Shown: piece after piece, positions 1 through 8,503 of the stretch
How the letters are laid out: every line of letters begins with the position of its first letter
Numbering within the stretch: position 1 is the stretch's first letter
Source: Pelagicoccus enzymogenes
Lineage (GTDB): Bacteria; Verrucomicrobiota; Verrucomicrobiia; Opitutales; Opitutaceae
Length of the DNA stretch: 64,000 nucleotides
Direction: 5' to 3'
Assembly: GCF_014803405.1 (NCBI RefSeq)
Contig: NZ_JACYFG010000006.1
Span: 565,501-629,500 of the forward strand
Program-made: the position numbers and the translations under genes
Notes under the pieces: generated by a model
Told to the model about the DNA's origin: nothing
Databases searched by the model: none
Seen by the model: the letters and a program-made list of their open reading frames with translations, nothing else

Positions 1-196
1 CGCTCGGCCAACAGATGTTGCTCACGGTCGGGATCCAAATCCCACGGAACTCCCGCGGCAAGGGCGGCAGGTCAAGCTCGGGAGGCTCTGTCTCGATCGA
101 TTTCTGCCCACAACCCACCAGCCCGAAAGCCACGACGAGGATAGCCATCAAGCGAACAGCCCACTGCTTCAACGTTGACGGGTTCAATGCGACCAT
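1..196 (-). CDS. GHL10/DUF187-type glycoside hydrolase-like lipoprotein, N-terminal part
   Basis: Only the first 65 residues lie in the window; the gene continues past base 1. ATG is at 194-196 on the minus strand. The start gives a lipoprotein signal peptide with a hydrophobic stretch ending in a VGCG lipobox, then a linker and the motif REFRGIWIPTVSNICWPS. This closely matches the beginning of the GHL10 (DUF187, YddW/FenI-like) TIM-barrel domain, whose members act on polysaccharides or peptidoglycan in the envelope. The substrate cannot be told from this piece. The family assignment rests on one motif but a characteristic one. Confidence 0.72.
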   Translation of the reverse strand, partial: MVALNPSTLKQWAVRLMAILVVAFGLVGCGQKSIETEPPELDLPPLPREFRGIWIPTVSNICWPS

Positions 197-452
197 AGCC
201 CATCAACTAGAAAACGCCCGACGAAGTCAAAGGCGATCAGCTTGTCGATGCAGGCCTCAGCCGAAGAAAGGCAGGAGGGCCCTGAGCGCCGCCAAGCACA
301 AACCCGACAACAAACCTCGCCACGGCGATTAGCCACTGCAGCTCCCGCCCATGCCCTCCTGCCTGCCTGCAAAGATATTCCACGAAATGAGTCGGCGAGA
401 AGAGCCCCTGTATCCAAAATCCACAACAATCAGCGCATGAGGTGCAACGATC

Positions 453-1196
453 CTAACCTGCGTCGGCCTCCCCAGATGCAACGTTGTAGACAACCGGGGT
501 CCTGCCTTGCCAAGTTTCCCAAAGGCTTTGCTCGCATAGCAAGCTGGCCATAAAGTGAGCGACATTGATCCGGCTCGTCTTGCCCGAGTCGAAGATCGCG
601 CTTCGGATTGGCGACGGATGTATCTCGTATTTAGATACCCGCTCGGCGTCCACCAAACCGTCGGGACGGACCACCACCCACTCTAGTCCTTCATCCCCTT
701 GTCCTACTTCCCTGCGCAGGTAAGCGGACGCCAGCTCGTTGTCCCGATGCGGCGGCACCAGCAAACGGATCAACCCGACCACGCAGCGTTCCGGCAGCGA
801 CACGCTCTCACCGATATCGTGGTTCCGACAGCCGGTGGAATTCATCAACACAAACTTCGCCGGCCTCTCGGCCCGAATCGCCTTCAAGGCCTCGCACAAA
901 CGCCGGGTCGTCTCCGCGACCAAGCGGCGCGGGCTTCCGTATACGCCCTTAAAACTGAGCGTATGCCCGAGGCAAGAGGCCACTGCCTGGCAGCCACCGA
1001 CACACTGCTCGAGCTGCTCCTGGCTAAGGTCCAGGACAGCTGCCTCCAAAACGCTCAAGCGATCGTGATTCCCCACCGCCTGCAAAAAGCGCTGCGCCGA
1101 GCGCACGATCGCCAAGACCGACAGGCCTCGCGCCAGCAATTCCTTCACAAGCAAACGGCCCGTTGCACCGCTCGCGCCCACTACCAAAACCTTCAT
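453..1196 (-). CDS. NAD(P)-binding atypical SDR / NmrA-like reductase
   Basis: 247 residues. It begins with a Rossmann strand and dinucleotide-binding loop, VLVVGASGATG (residues 3-13), followed by the usual LLVKELLARG helix, as in the PF13460/NmrA-like group of atypical short-chain dehydrogenases (often annotated NAD-dependent epimerase). The middle carries FVLMNSTGCR, where such proteins have the strand before the active-site region, and a PDGLVD segment. A good Shine-Dalgarno (AAGGA) lies about 9 bases before the ATG. It appears to be a single-gene unit, cytoplasmic. Substrate unknown: members are used as sugar epimerase-like enzymes, flavin reductases or redox sensors. Confidence 0.8.
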   Translation of the reverse strand: MKVLVVGASGATGRLLVKELLARGLSVLAIVRSAQRFLQAVGNHDRLSVLEAAVLDLSQEQLEQCVGGCQAVASCLGHTLSFKGVYGSPRRLVAETTRRLCEALKAIRAERPAKFVLMNSTGCRNHDIGESVSLPERCVVGLIRLLVPPHRDNELASAYLRREVGQGDEGLEWVVVRPDGLVDAERVSKYEIHPSPIRSAIFDSGKTSRINVAHFMASLLCEQSLWETWQGRTPVVYNVASGEADAG

Positions 1197-1301
1197 AAGC
1201 TGAATTCCTTTTTCATCCGCCTCATCGGTAAGCGAACAGCCGGAACCCTTTCACGAGCGAGCAGGCAGGTCAACTCGCGACAAGCGCAATTCGCTGGGTG
1301 T

Positions 1302-1369
1302 AGGAGCGTGCTTGTCACGCGAAAACACTGCCTTGATCCGGTAACGCAATCGCGTGACAAGCACGCTCC
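1302..1369. repeat. REP-like inverted pair (GTAGGAGCGTGCTTGTCACGCGA family)
   Basis: A 20-base arm at 1303-1322 is repeated as a perfect inverted copy at 1350-1369, with a 27-base loop. The core GGAGCG..CTTGTCACGCGA recurs around 28640, 31550 and 62480, always between genes. This is the look of REP/BIME elements: short palindromic dispersed repeats moved by RAYT transposases. No RAYT gene is in the window. The stretch 1197-1549 holds nothing else that I recognise. Confidence 0.7.
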
Positions 1370-1453
1370 CACCTTCGTTGGACAGTCACCATGATGCCGT
1401 AGTTGAATCTGCTCTCAGAGATGAACGAGCAAGGTTCAATCAATGCGCTTTAG

Positions 1454-1891
1454 CGCCTTACGGAAGGCGCTCCGCTTGAGCGTATCCGCAACACAAAACT
1501 CGCCCCTTTTGCCGCCATACGCACCCCATCCCTTACCCTACTCATCCTATTGGCCACGAGCTGGCTTCCCTTCGCGAAAGCTAAGCAGAACCTAGCCAAC
1601 TTGATGAACCTCATGCGGGCCGCCTTCCACGACAATTCCCTGCCCATTGTCATCGGACGCATCACCGACTCACGCAGCGGCCAAGAAGAACCGGTCATGA
1701 AATACGCCGACACGGTGCGGCGGACTCAACAAGCCTTCACCGAGCAAGACCCCTTCGCCACGCTCTCAACCGTTACCGAAGAACTCGCATACGGCGAGCA
1801 CGACGCCTGGCACTACCTGTCGGAAGGCTAGGTGCTCATGGGCAGGGACTTCGCCCAGAAAGTCCATTTGCTCAGCAACAAGACACGATGA
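1454..1891 (+). pseudogene. SASA-type carbohydrate esterase remnant with nonsense mutation
   Basis: An open frame ends with TAG at 1829-1831, but family-like sequence continues past it in the same frame (VLMGRDFAQK...) to TGA at 1889-1891. Residues before the stop include LPIVIGRITDS and DAWHYLSEG, matching the second half of SASA/DUF303 sialate O-acetylesterase-like enzymes (DxxH catalytic pair). Relatives usually read HYSxxGQ..LG.RFA here, so a CAG-to-TAG change is likely. Upstream there is a signal-peptide-like stretch (LTLLILLATSWLPFAKA) joined directly to the C-terminal region, so the N-terminal half with the nucleophile is missing. Likely a decayed gene; no clear start codon. Confidence 0.6.
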
Positions 1892-1988
1892 AACTGCCCA
1901 ACTCGGACTTTGGGAAAGTTCGACAGCGGTGGGCAGTTTCGAATCGTTTTTTGGGGCAAGGCCCAAATCGAAGATCAAGAGGTCGCCT

Positions 1989-2879
1989 CTACTTCTTGAC
2001 CCATCCGCGAACAATCACGCCGGCCGTTTGGCAGGTCCAGTAGACCAAGCCGTTCGGCGCCACAGTGATATCGGCTGGGTAAGGAAAGCCGGCGGCAACG
2101 AGGCTCAGCTCTCCGGTTTGGAGATCGTACTCCATGACCGTATTGGTGCCGCCATTCGCTCCCGAGACCCCTGGGGTCGGCACTTCCGTGAAGAACAAGC
2201 GGGAGCCGTCTCCGTTGAGAGCGATCCCAGTGGGACTGTTTAGGCCGGTCAACATAACCTCAACGACGCCTGCTGGAGAGCGGCTAACAATGACTCCCGC
2301 CGTCTTGCAGGTCCAGTAGGAGTAACCGTTTTTCGCGATAACGATGTCGGTGGGATCCGGCTCGAAATCGGAGACCGTAGTGGTAGTCATACCGTTGGAG
2401 ACTGAGACGAGGTTACCATCAAAAACGCCAGGATTCGGAACCTCTGTGAATAGCACGTCTCCATTGCTGGCAACGTCGATGCCGGTCGGGCTCATCAGTT
2501 CCTCATCCCCGAGGAAGACCATCTTTCCGTATTCAGGATTGTACTTCAGAATCACGTTAGCCGTTCTGCAAGTCCAGTAGATGTCTCCGCCATTGCCGAC
2601 TGCGATGTTGAGCGGTTCTGGTTCTCCGACGCTTAAGTCAGTGACATTGCCAGAGGCAAGATTCAGCAGGCTTACGGTATTTTCACCGCCTCCCACGCCA
2701 GGCGTAGGGAGTTGAGTGAAGGCGACGACACCGTTCCAAACGGCATCAATTCCAGTTGGCTTGTTTAGACCGTCCTTCACGACTTGCCATTGGTATTCGC
2801 GGGCTGAGGAGGAAAACGGAACAATTGCAAAAACAGCAGCAGAGAGCGCTAGCAGGGTAGACGTTTTTAGTTTCATCAT
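1989..2879 (-). CDS. Secreted beta-propeller (NHL/SMP-30-like) with YWTC repeats
   Basis: 296 residues with a signal peptide (about 1-26). Three repeats of roughly 85-90 residues follow, each with PTGI (residues 41, 131, 216), FTxxPxPGV just after, and YWTC.TA.VI (101, 188, 280). The pattern of short beta-strands with NG turns fits a propeller such as NHL or SMP-30/virginiamycin B lyase-like proteins. The Cys in every YWTC motif sits at the same place and is unusual. No catalytic residues can be named; a binding role outside the cytoplasm is possible. Single gene, start at the first of two ATGs. Confidence 0.75.
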   Translation of the reverse strand: MMKLKTSTLLALSAAVFAIVPFSSSAREYQWQVVKDGLNKPTGIDAVWNGVVAFTQLPTPGVGGGENTVSLLNLASGNVTDLSVGEPEPLNIAVGNGGDIYWTCRTANVILKYNPEYGKMVFLGDEELMSPTGIDVASNGDVLFTEVPNPGVFDGNLVSVSNGMTTTTVSDFEPDPTDIVIAKNGYSYWTCKTAGVIVSRSPAGVVEVMLTGLNSPTGIALNGDGSRLFFTEVPTPGVSGANGGTNTVMEYDLQTGELSLVAAGFPYPADITVAPNGLVYWTCQTAGVIVRGWVKK

Positions 2880-3857
2880 ATCTTGGTTGGTTGGTGGTTC
2901 TATACCTGCAGCCCTTACGAGTGCTTTCTAGGGGCTGAGGCTACTACCGTGTGAGCGCAGAGCTCCAAAATTTATTCCCAAGGGAAAAGATATTTCGGAA
3001 CTTCTATTTCCCCACCCCGGAGCTGAGCGACAACGTGGCAGAGGTCAGCTCCCTGTATTCTCTTCCTGTATACAATTCCCGCCAGCACCCAGCGACTCTC
3101 GGAAACGCAACAAACGCTCGCGCGTCTTACAGGCAACACATCCAGCCCCTCGAACCTACAGCGAGGTCTTCGAAACCAATGGTCTAGCTCCCACAGCTTG
3201 GGAACAAGCTCCCAAACCCGCTTCGATCAGCCTCGTCACGCAATCCCGTCCACCCCTAGGGGATTGGAAAAAACCACCCTTCGACGCGCTGCCAGAGGGC
3301 GTTGAGGGAAATTTAATGAATTTTTATATCCTCTGGATTGGGAGATCCGCGAGGTCCGCTCCAAAACTGCCTCTGCCTAAGTATCGACCAATAGCAGCCC
3401 ACCGTCACAGGAGCGTGACTGATAACGTTTACCCAGCGCGCCGCAGCTATCCACAAGCTGCAAATCGAAGCAATGCTCTGGCCATCATCGCTCCTAAGTC
3501 CCTCCCGCTCTGAAAGAAGCGCAAGGGACAAAAATTCCCCTTATCCATTTTTTGGATATACCAACACAGAAGCAGCAAGGTTTCTAACATCCGTCATTAC
3601 TGCAAGCTGCATTCGTATGCTCACCCTAGCAAAAGCGGTTCTTTCCTAGTTGAATTTTCTCCCCCTCGAAAACCCGGCAATTTTCAGCAACGAAGGAAAT
3701 CAACAACTTAGCAAATAGCCGCTAAGGTGAGCTAGGGTAATCTCCTAAACTGCCACCAAGGTATAACGATAGCAGCTACCTCCGATACTTCCCACAGAAG
3801 CCCCCCTTCTTCAGACGCTACCCTCGGATCCGAATAAAAGGCTCAACCCGCCCCCTC
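2880..3857. other. Long intergenic region, mostly featureless
   Basis: 978 bases between a leftward and a rightward gene, so it should hold both promoters. I find no convincing ORF, tRNA or known riboswitch core. Around 3184-3216 there is a small inverted repeat built on AGCTCCCA / TGGGAAC-AAGCTCCCA that may be a degenerate REP-like unit, and around 3022-3053 an 8-base inverted pair GGAGCTGA/TCAGCTCC. The base composition is more AT-rich after 3530 than in neighbouring genes. Confidence 0.4.
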
Positions 3858-6467
3858 ATGGGGATCGAAATTCCGATGGAAATGAGTCATTCAAAAAAAG
3901 CAGCGTCCACGTATCACTATTTTAGATACGCTATTTTCACCATACTTGCCACCTTTCAGATCCAAGCATGGGGCAACAGCGTAGGCCTCGACTGGACGGA
4001 CAACTCCGACAACGAGACGGGCTTCTTGGTAGAGCGATCCGCCAACGGAAACGACTTCGAAGTCATTGGCGAAACTCCCGCAAACCACACGAGCTTCCGG
4101 GATGAGACGATCGTACCAGATGCCCTATACGCCTATCGCGTTTGCGCCTTCAACGAGTTCGGAATGTCGCAATATACCAACATCGTCAGCCACGAGCTGC
4201 CCAACTTTCCTCCAAGCCTCTCACACATAGGAAATTACAGCTTCGCCAGCTCGGACGCGATTCTGATCCCCTTTTCCGTTTCCGATGACCATACGGCTGC
4301 CAACGCGCTGGAGGTTTCTGCGGTTTCCTCAAACCCAAGCGCCATCCCCCAACAGAGCTTGAGCGTCGAAGGCAGCGATGGAAACTTCACTATTAAAGTC
4401 CCTTCCTCCGCCACCGCCCCTGGAACATCCGTTATCAAGCTATCGGTCTTCGATGGAAAACACCGCGTCTACTCGGATATCAACGTAACCATCGTCGAGT
4501 TCTCGCCACCGAACATCGGCATCGAATTTATCTCATCCGCCGATTCCGAGACGATCCACACGGGCGAGCCCTTCCTCGTTTCCTTAGAAATAAGCGACCT
4601 CAGCAAAGTCCGATTCGTAGACTACTTCATCAACGGCGAGCTCATGGCCAACGCCACCGAGGCACCGTTCGATGGCCTATTGCTCGTTGATCAAGCAGGG
4701 TCCGCTGACTTAAAGATCGTTGCCCACCTCTTCGACTCCAACGAGCCCTTGACCATCGAACACACGATCGAAGTCAAGGAAGCTGCCACAGGATCCGCTT
4801 CAAGCGCCAATGCGATTGCCAATGGGGGATTCGAGGATGGCCTGCAGCATTGGAGGTTCTACACAAACGGATCCGGAAACGCAAAAACCGTGCAACCCGG
4901 GCATTCCGATTCGAAAAGCGCCACGCAAATCTCCATCAACTCCATTGGCTCAAATACCCAGCTCTTCCAATCTGACATCTCCCTGAAACCAAATACTGAA
5001 TACAAGCTTTCGTTCGCAGCCTATTCCAATACAGGAAACGACCTGCAGGTTTCCCTCAGAAAGCACAGCTCACCCTATACGGTCTACGGACTGAATCGGG
5101 AGAGTGTAAGCATCACGAAGGGGTGGACCTTGCATACCTTGGCCTTCACGACCCAAGGCTTCAGCTCAGACGTATCGGACGGACGCCTTTCATTCTGGTT
5201 TGCCGATGATGCCAAGGGCGGAGATCGCTACTGGCTCGATAACGTTCAGATCGTGGAGGCCAACTCCGACCTCAGCACCGAACCGGAAACCGAGCCGGAG
5301 CCCGATACTCAACCCGAAACCGAACCGGAAACTGGAACCGAGTCAGGAAATGGAACCGAGACGGAACCGGAAACCGGTTCCGGAACGGAGACCGAAACAG
5401 GCCCGCTTTCGAGCGCCAATCTCCTCGAGAACGGAGGATTCGAGAACGAGCTCAGCAATTGGAGATTCTACACCAACGGAGCCGGCGGAGCAAAAACGGT
5501 GGAAGCGGCAGCTTCCGACAGCGCAGCCCTCATATGGTTGGACTCCGTTGGATCCAATACCCAGCTCTTCCAAGCCGGCATCAACCTCAAACCCGATACC
5601 GAGTACAAGATCACATTCGTCGCCCACTCGAACTCTGGCAACGACCTTCGCGTGTCGCTCAACAAACACGGCACCCCTTACACGAACTACGGTTTGCACC
5701 AGGAAAGCGTTGATATCACTAACGAACCGACCCTGCACTCCCTGTCGTTCACCACTAGGGGCTTCTATTCCGATGTTTCAGATGCCCGACTCTCCTTCTG
5801 GTTCGCGGACGATGCCAAAAACGGCGACCGCTACGTCCTGGACAGGATCCAATTGTTCGAAGCCAACGCAGAAACCAGCCCAGAAACGGAGACGGAACCT
5901 GACTCTAGCTTGGACAATAACCTGGACAATCCCTTGGAAACGGAGCCCGAGCCCGATTCCGGTTTGGAAGAAAGTTCGGATACCGAATCTTCGCTCGCCG
6001 ACAATCCCAACGTCTTACGAAACGGTAGCTTCGAAACGAACCTGTCCTCGTGGAATTTCTACACCAACGGTTCGGGATACGCTAAAACCGCATTCACCAA
6101 CTACAACGGATCCGGCAACGCGGCTTTGATTGCCCTCAACAAAATCGGTTCCAATATACAGCTGCTGCAATCCGGCGTTTCGCTTGAACCAAATACCGAA
6201 TACGTGCTCACCTTCGCGGCCTACTCGAACTCGGGACGTAACCTAAGAGTCGCCCTGAACCAGCATGGAACGCCTTACACGAACTACGGCCTCACCACCA
6301 CAGCCGTCGACCTCACCACCGGATGGAAGGAATTTTCCATAAGGTTCACGAGCACCGGGTTTGATACACCAGTCAACGATGGAAGACTCTACTTCTGGTT
6401 CGCTAGCGATGCCAAGGCAGGCGATTGGTACTACATCGACCAAGTCAGTCTTTCCAAGGCAAACTAA
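3858..6467 (+). CDS. Large secreted surface protein: FN3-like domain plus three CBM-type repeats
   Basis: Up to 869 residues; ATGs at 3858, 3876 and 3882 are all possible, the last giving the neatest signal peptide. Residues about 43-110 form a fibronectin-III-like domain (LDWTDNSDNETGFLVERS), followed by a cadherin-like region. Three near-identical modules at about 314-471, 516-671 and 715-869 begin N-GGFE...W.FYTNGSG and have the look of carbohydrate-binding CBM4/9-type jelly rolls. They are separated by acidic Glu/Pro/Thr linkers. No catalytic domain is visible, so it is probably a cell-surface or released adhesin-like glycan binder. A dispersed repeat starts 11 bases after the stop and a terminator follows. 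Confidence 0.78.
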   Translation: MGIEIPMEMSHSKKAASTYHYFRYAIFTILATFQIQAWGNSVGLDWTDNSDNETGFLVERSANGNDFEVIGETPANHTSFRDETIVPDALYAYRVCAFNEFGMSQYTNIVSHELPNFPPSLSHIGNYSFASSDAILIPFSVSDDHTAANALEVSAVSSNPSAIPQQSLSVEGSDGNFTIKVPSSATAPGTSVIKLSVFDGKHRVYSDINVTIVEFSPPNIGIEFISSADSETIHTGEPFLVSLEISDLSKVRFVDYFINGELMANATEAPFDGLLLVDQAGSADLKIVAHLFDSNEPLTIEHTIEVKEAATGSASSANAIANGGFEDGLQHWRFYTNGSGNAKTVQPGHSDSKSATQISINSIGSNTQLFQSDISLKPNTEYKLSFAAYSNTGNDLQVSLRKHSSPYTVYGLNRESVSITKGWTLHTLAFTTQGFSSDVSDGRLSFWFADDAKGGDRYWLDNVQIVEANSDLSTEPETEPEPDTQPETEPETGTESGNGTETEPETGSGTETETGPLSSANLLENGGFENELSNWRFYTNGAGGAKTVEAAASDSAALIWLDSVGSNTQLFQAGINLKPDTEYKITFVAHSNSGNDLRVSLNKHGTPYTNYGLHQESVDITNEPTLHSLSFTTRGFYSDVSDARLSFWFADDAKNGDRYVLDRIQLFEANAETSPETETEPDSSLDNNLDNPLETEPEPDSGLEESSDTESSLADNPNVLRNGSFETNLSSWNFYTNGSGYAKTAFTNYNGSGNAALIALNKIGSNIQLLQSGVSLEPNTEYVLTFAAYSNSGRNLRVALNQHGTPYTNYGLTTTAVDLTTGWKEFSIRFTSTGFDTPVNDGRLYFWFASDAKAGDWYYIDQVSLSKAN

Positions 6468-6478
6468 AGGCTAAGAGG

Positions 6479-6611
6479 CTGTCCAATGAGTCGAGTCTTG
6501 TAGGGTTGGACCTTGGTCCAGACCGCGGCGTGCTGATAAAAGGGTTTGCGCTGCGGTCTGCAGCAAGCTGCAACCCTACGCAGAGGAGGCGAGTATGTTT
6601 TTATTGGACAG
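6479..6611 (+). repeat. Dispersed ~132-bp TIR repeat, copy A
   Basis: 133 bases bounded by CTGTCCAAT and its inverted copy ATTGGACAG. Inside are a GGTCCAGACCGC...GCGGTCTG stem and a GCAGCAAGCTGC motif. Copies are found at 21490-21619 (same strand) and 45503-45634 (opposite strand). It starts 11 bases behind the stop codon of the preceding gene. The size, terminal inverted repeats and lack of a transposase resemble a MITE or a structured 3' element. Confidence 0.75.
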
Positions 6612-6686
6612 TCTCAAGGGGATCGACCCAACCCGTCCAACAGGCCGCCTCTCGCGCAGCTGGTAACCGCAGCGCGATTTAGAGAA

Positions 6687-6725
6687 GAAACGGGGTCCTC
6701 AGAGCGAGGGCCTCGTTTCGTTTTT
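6687..6725 (+). terminator. Rho-independent terminator
   Basis: A 14-base stem (GAAACGGGGTCCTC at 6687-6700 with 6706-6719, including two G-U pairs) closes a 5-base loop, then comes GTTTTT. It would end transcription from the 3858 gene after repeat copy A, which would therefore be inside the transcript. Confidence 0.75.
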
Positions 6726-6810
6726 CGCTCTCTCGAGAACTCGTATCCTTTATTCCGATACACGATCAGACCAACGCGATCCGAAGGGCCGACACCAGCA
6801 GCCCGTGATT

Positions 6811-7227
6811 TCAATCCGTTCGCGTTTCTAGCCCCACCAGCGGGAATTGGTGCTGCCCGAAGTGCAAGAGCAAGCTGCCGCGGGACCCGATCTGAGTTTC
6901 GCCCTCCAAGCGGATCGGATAGAGCCGACGCCCGTTGGCCAGCACGCCCACCACGTCCCTTTCGTCAATGCTTCGCAAGCCTGACTTCGAATTAGTAAAG
7001 GTGACGAGGGCGAAACGTTGCCCGAGCTCGTTGCTCATGAACCTGTAGAATTCGACCTCGAACTCGCTCAAGTCCGGCCGCTCCACATTCCAGTCCTTCT
7101 TGAAAGCAAGCTTCTCCTGAGGGATAACCACCGTGTCAAAAGAGACTACCAAATCCTCAGGGGACGGCGGAGCGGCGTTCAGCCAAAGCGGGAGAATTCC
7201 CATACAAAGCAATATCGATTTCTTCAT
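6811..7227 (-). CDS. Small secreted protein, unknown
   Basis: 138 residues with an N-terminal signal peptide (MKKSILLCMGILPLWLNAAP). The mature part is beta-rich with GQRFALVTFTNSKSGLRSI and LFPIRLEG-like segments, without recognisable catalytic motifs. It stands alone, converging with the preceding rightward gene. I do not recognise the family; an exported structural or binding role is only a guess. Confidence 0.6.
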   Translation of the reverse strand: MKKSILLCMGILPLWLNAAPPSPEDLVVSFDTVVIPQEKLAFKKDWNVERPDLSEFEVEFYRFMSNELGQRFALVTFTNSKSGLRSIDERDVVGVLANGRRLYPIRLEGETQIGSRGSLLLHFGQHQFPLVGLETRTD

Positions 7228-7624
7228 AACGCGTCGGGGTGAAACCGTGCAGCAATTCGCTCCACTTCGTTTAATGCGGTCGTAGGCTCAGCGGTCGACG
7301 CCGCACCACCCCGGTTTGGACGCTGCGACTGCGGAATTATTCAATAAAAAAGGGACAGCGTCGCAAAGCGACTCTAACCCGGCAGACGCCACCCGCGACA
7401 GCCCTGACAAAAGGACCACTCGCAAAGTTTCAAAGCAGCTAGCCGGCGGATCCCTCGAATTCCGAGCAATACGCTTGAGAAGCCCTCCATAAAGCTCATG
7501 GTCGGACTTGCTTGAATCATTCCAACTCGCTTCTCCGCCCATCGAAAATCGCGTACGCCTTTCGCCTCACACAGCGAACAGGCCCAGACTGCCACACCGG
7601 ATTCTCCGGGCAACGCTAGCTACC
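7228..7624. other. Intergenic region, nothing recognised
   Basis: About 400 bases between divergent genes. It must carry promoters for both, but I see no clear boxes, RNA gene or repeat. The open frames across it are not codon-like. Confidence 0.3.
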
Positions 7625-8464
7625 ATGGATTCACTCAACGACGTTCGCAAGTCATGGGACTGCTTCGCCGAGGAGCGTCCCTACTGGGCGGTACTCACGA
7701 CAAGCGATTGGACCGAAAAGGACCCTTTCTACAAGAGTGGCCAAAACGACGTCGACGAGATCCTCCGTGAAGCGAAGTCCTGCGGAATCGAGATCTCCCA
7801 AGGCAAGGCCATCGACTTCGGCTGCGGATTAGGCCGCTTGACGTATCCACTCTGCGGCTACTTCGACGAAGTTCTCGCCCTCGACATTTCTGCAAGGATG
7901 ATCGAACGGGCCAAACACCATGAAAAGTGCCCAAAGAACGCCGTTTTCCAAGTTCTTCAAACGTCCGACCTCAAGCTCGTCTCCTCGAACTCTTACGACT
8001 TCATCCTCAGCCTGATCGTCCTTCAACACATGCCGAAACGATTCATGAAAGCGTATATCCAAGAGTTCGCACGCGTTTGCAAACCGGGCGGGACCATCGT
8101 ATTCCAAGTTCCCGTCCACCGGGACAAGATCGAGACGCCTAAGGACACGCTGTGGAAGGACAAGCCCCTGCTCTCAGGCAATCCGCGCCTCCCAAGACTC
8201 TGCTACCGATGCATCTTCCGATCCGCTCGATGGACGATACGAACCATCCGACGGAAACTCTGGAGCAACGAAATCAAATACCGCCTGGAATGCGCCTGGA
8301 TGCGAATGACGGGAAAGACGATCATGCAAATGAACACTCTCTCCCACAAAGAGATCAACAGGCTTCTAAAAAGCTGCTCCTGCGAGGCCGTGCACAAGAG
8401 GCAGGATGAAAGAGGCGGCGACGGATACACGAGCTACCTTTATTTCATAACAAAAAAATCCTAA
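7625..8464 (+). CDS. Class I SAM-dependent methyltransferase
   Basis: 279 residues from the ATG at 7625; an upstream extension would be possible but is not conserved-looking. AdoMet-binding motif I is AIDFGCGLGRL (residues about 62-72), the acidic end of strand 2 is ALDISARMIE, and YDFILSLIVLQHM followed by PGGTIVFQVP are motifs III/IV of UbiE/Methyltransf_11-like enzymes. The N-terminal WDxFAxExPYWAVL and the Lys/Arg-rich C-terminal half are less usual. The next gene follows after 39 bases on the same strand, suggesting a two-gene operon. Acceptor unknown, possibly a lipid or glycan intermediate. Confidence 0.85.
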   Translation: MDSLNDVRKSWDCFAEERPYWAVLTTSDWTEKDPFYKSGQNDVDEILREAKSCGIEISQGKAIDFGCGLGRLTYPLCGYFDEVLALDISARMIERAKHHEKCPKNAVFQVLQTSDLKLVSSNSYDFILSLIVLQHMPKRFMKAYIQEFARVCKPGGTIVFQVPVHRDKIETPKDTLWKDKPLLSGNPRLPRLCYRCIFRSARWTIRTIRRKLWSNEIKYRLECAWMRMTGKTIMQMNTLSHKEINRLLKSCSCEAVHKRQDERGGDGYTSYLYFITKKS

Positions 8465-8503
8465 GACAGGCAGCCACTAATTCCATTTGCCGACGCCAAA
8501 TGG

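Noticed and set aside
5275-5403. Repetitive GAAACCGAACCGGAA-type tract considered as CRISPR or tandem satellite
   Set aside because: It encodes the Glu/Pro/Thr linker of the surface protein in frame; no constant repeat and spacer pattern.
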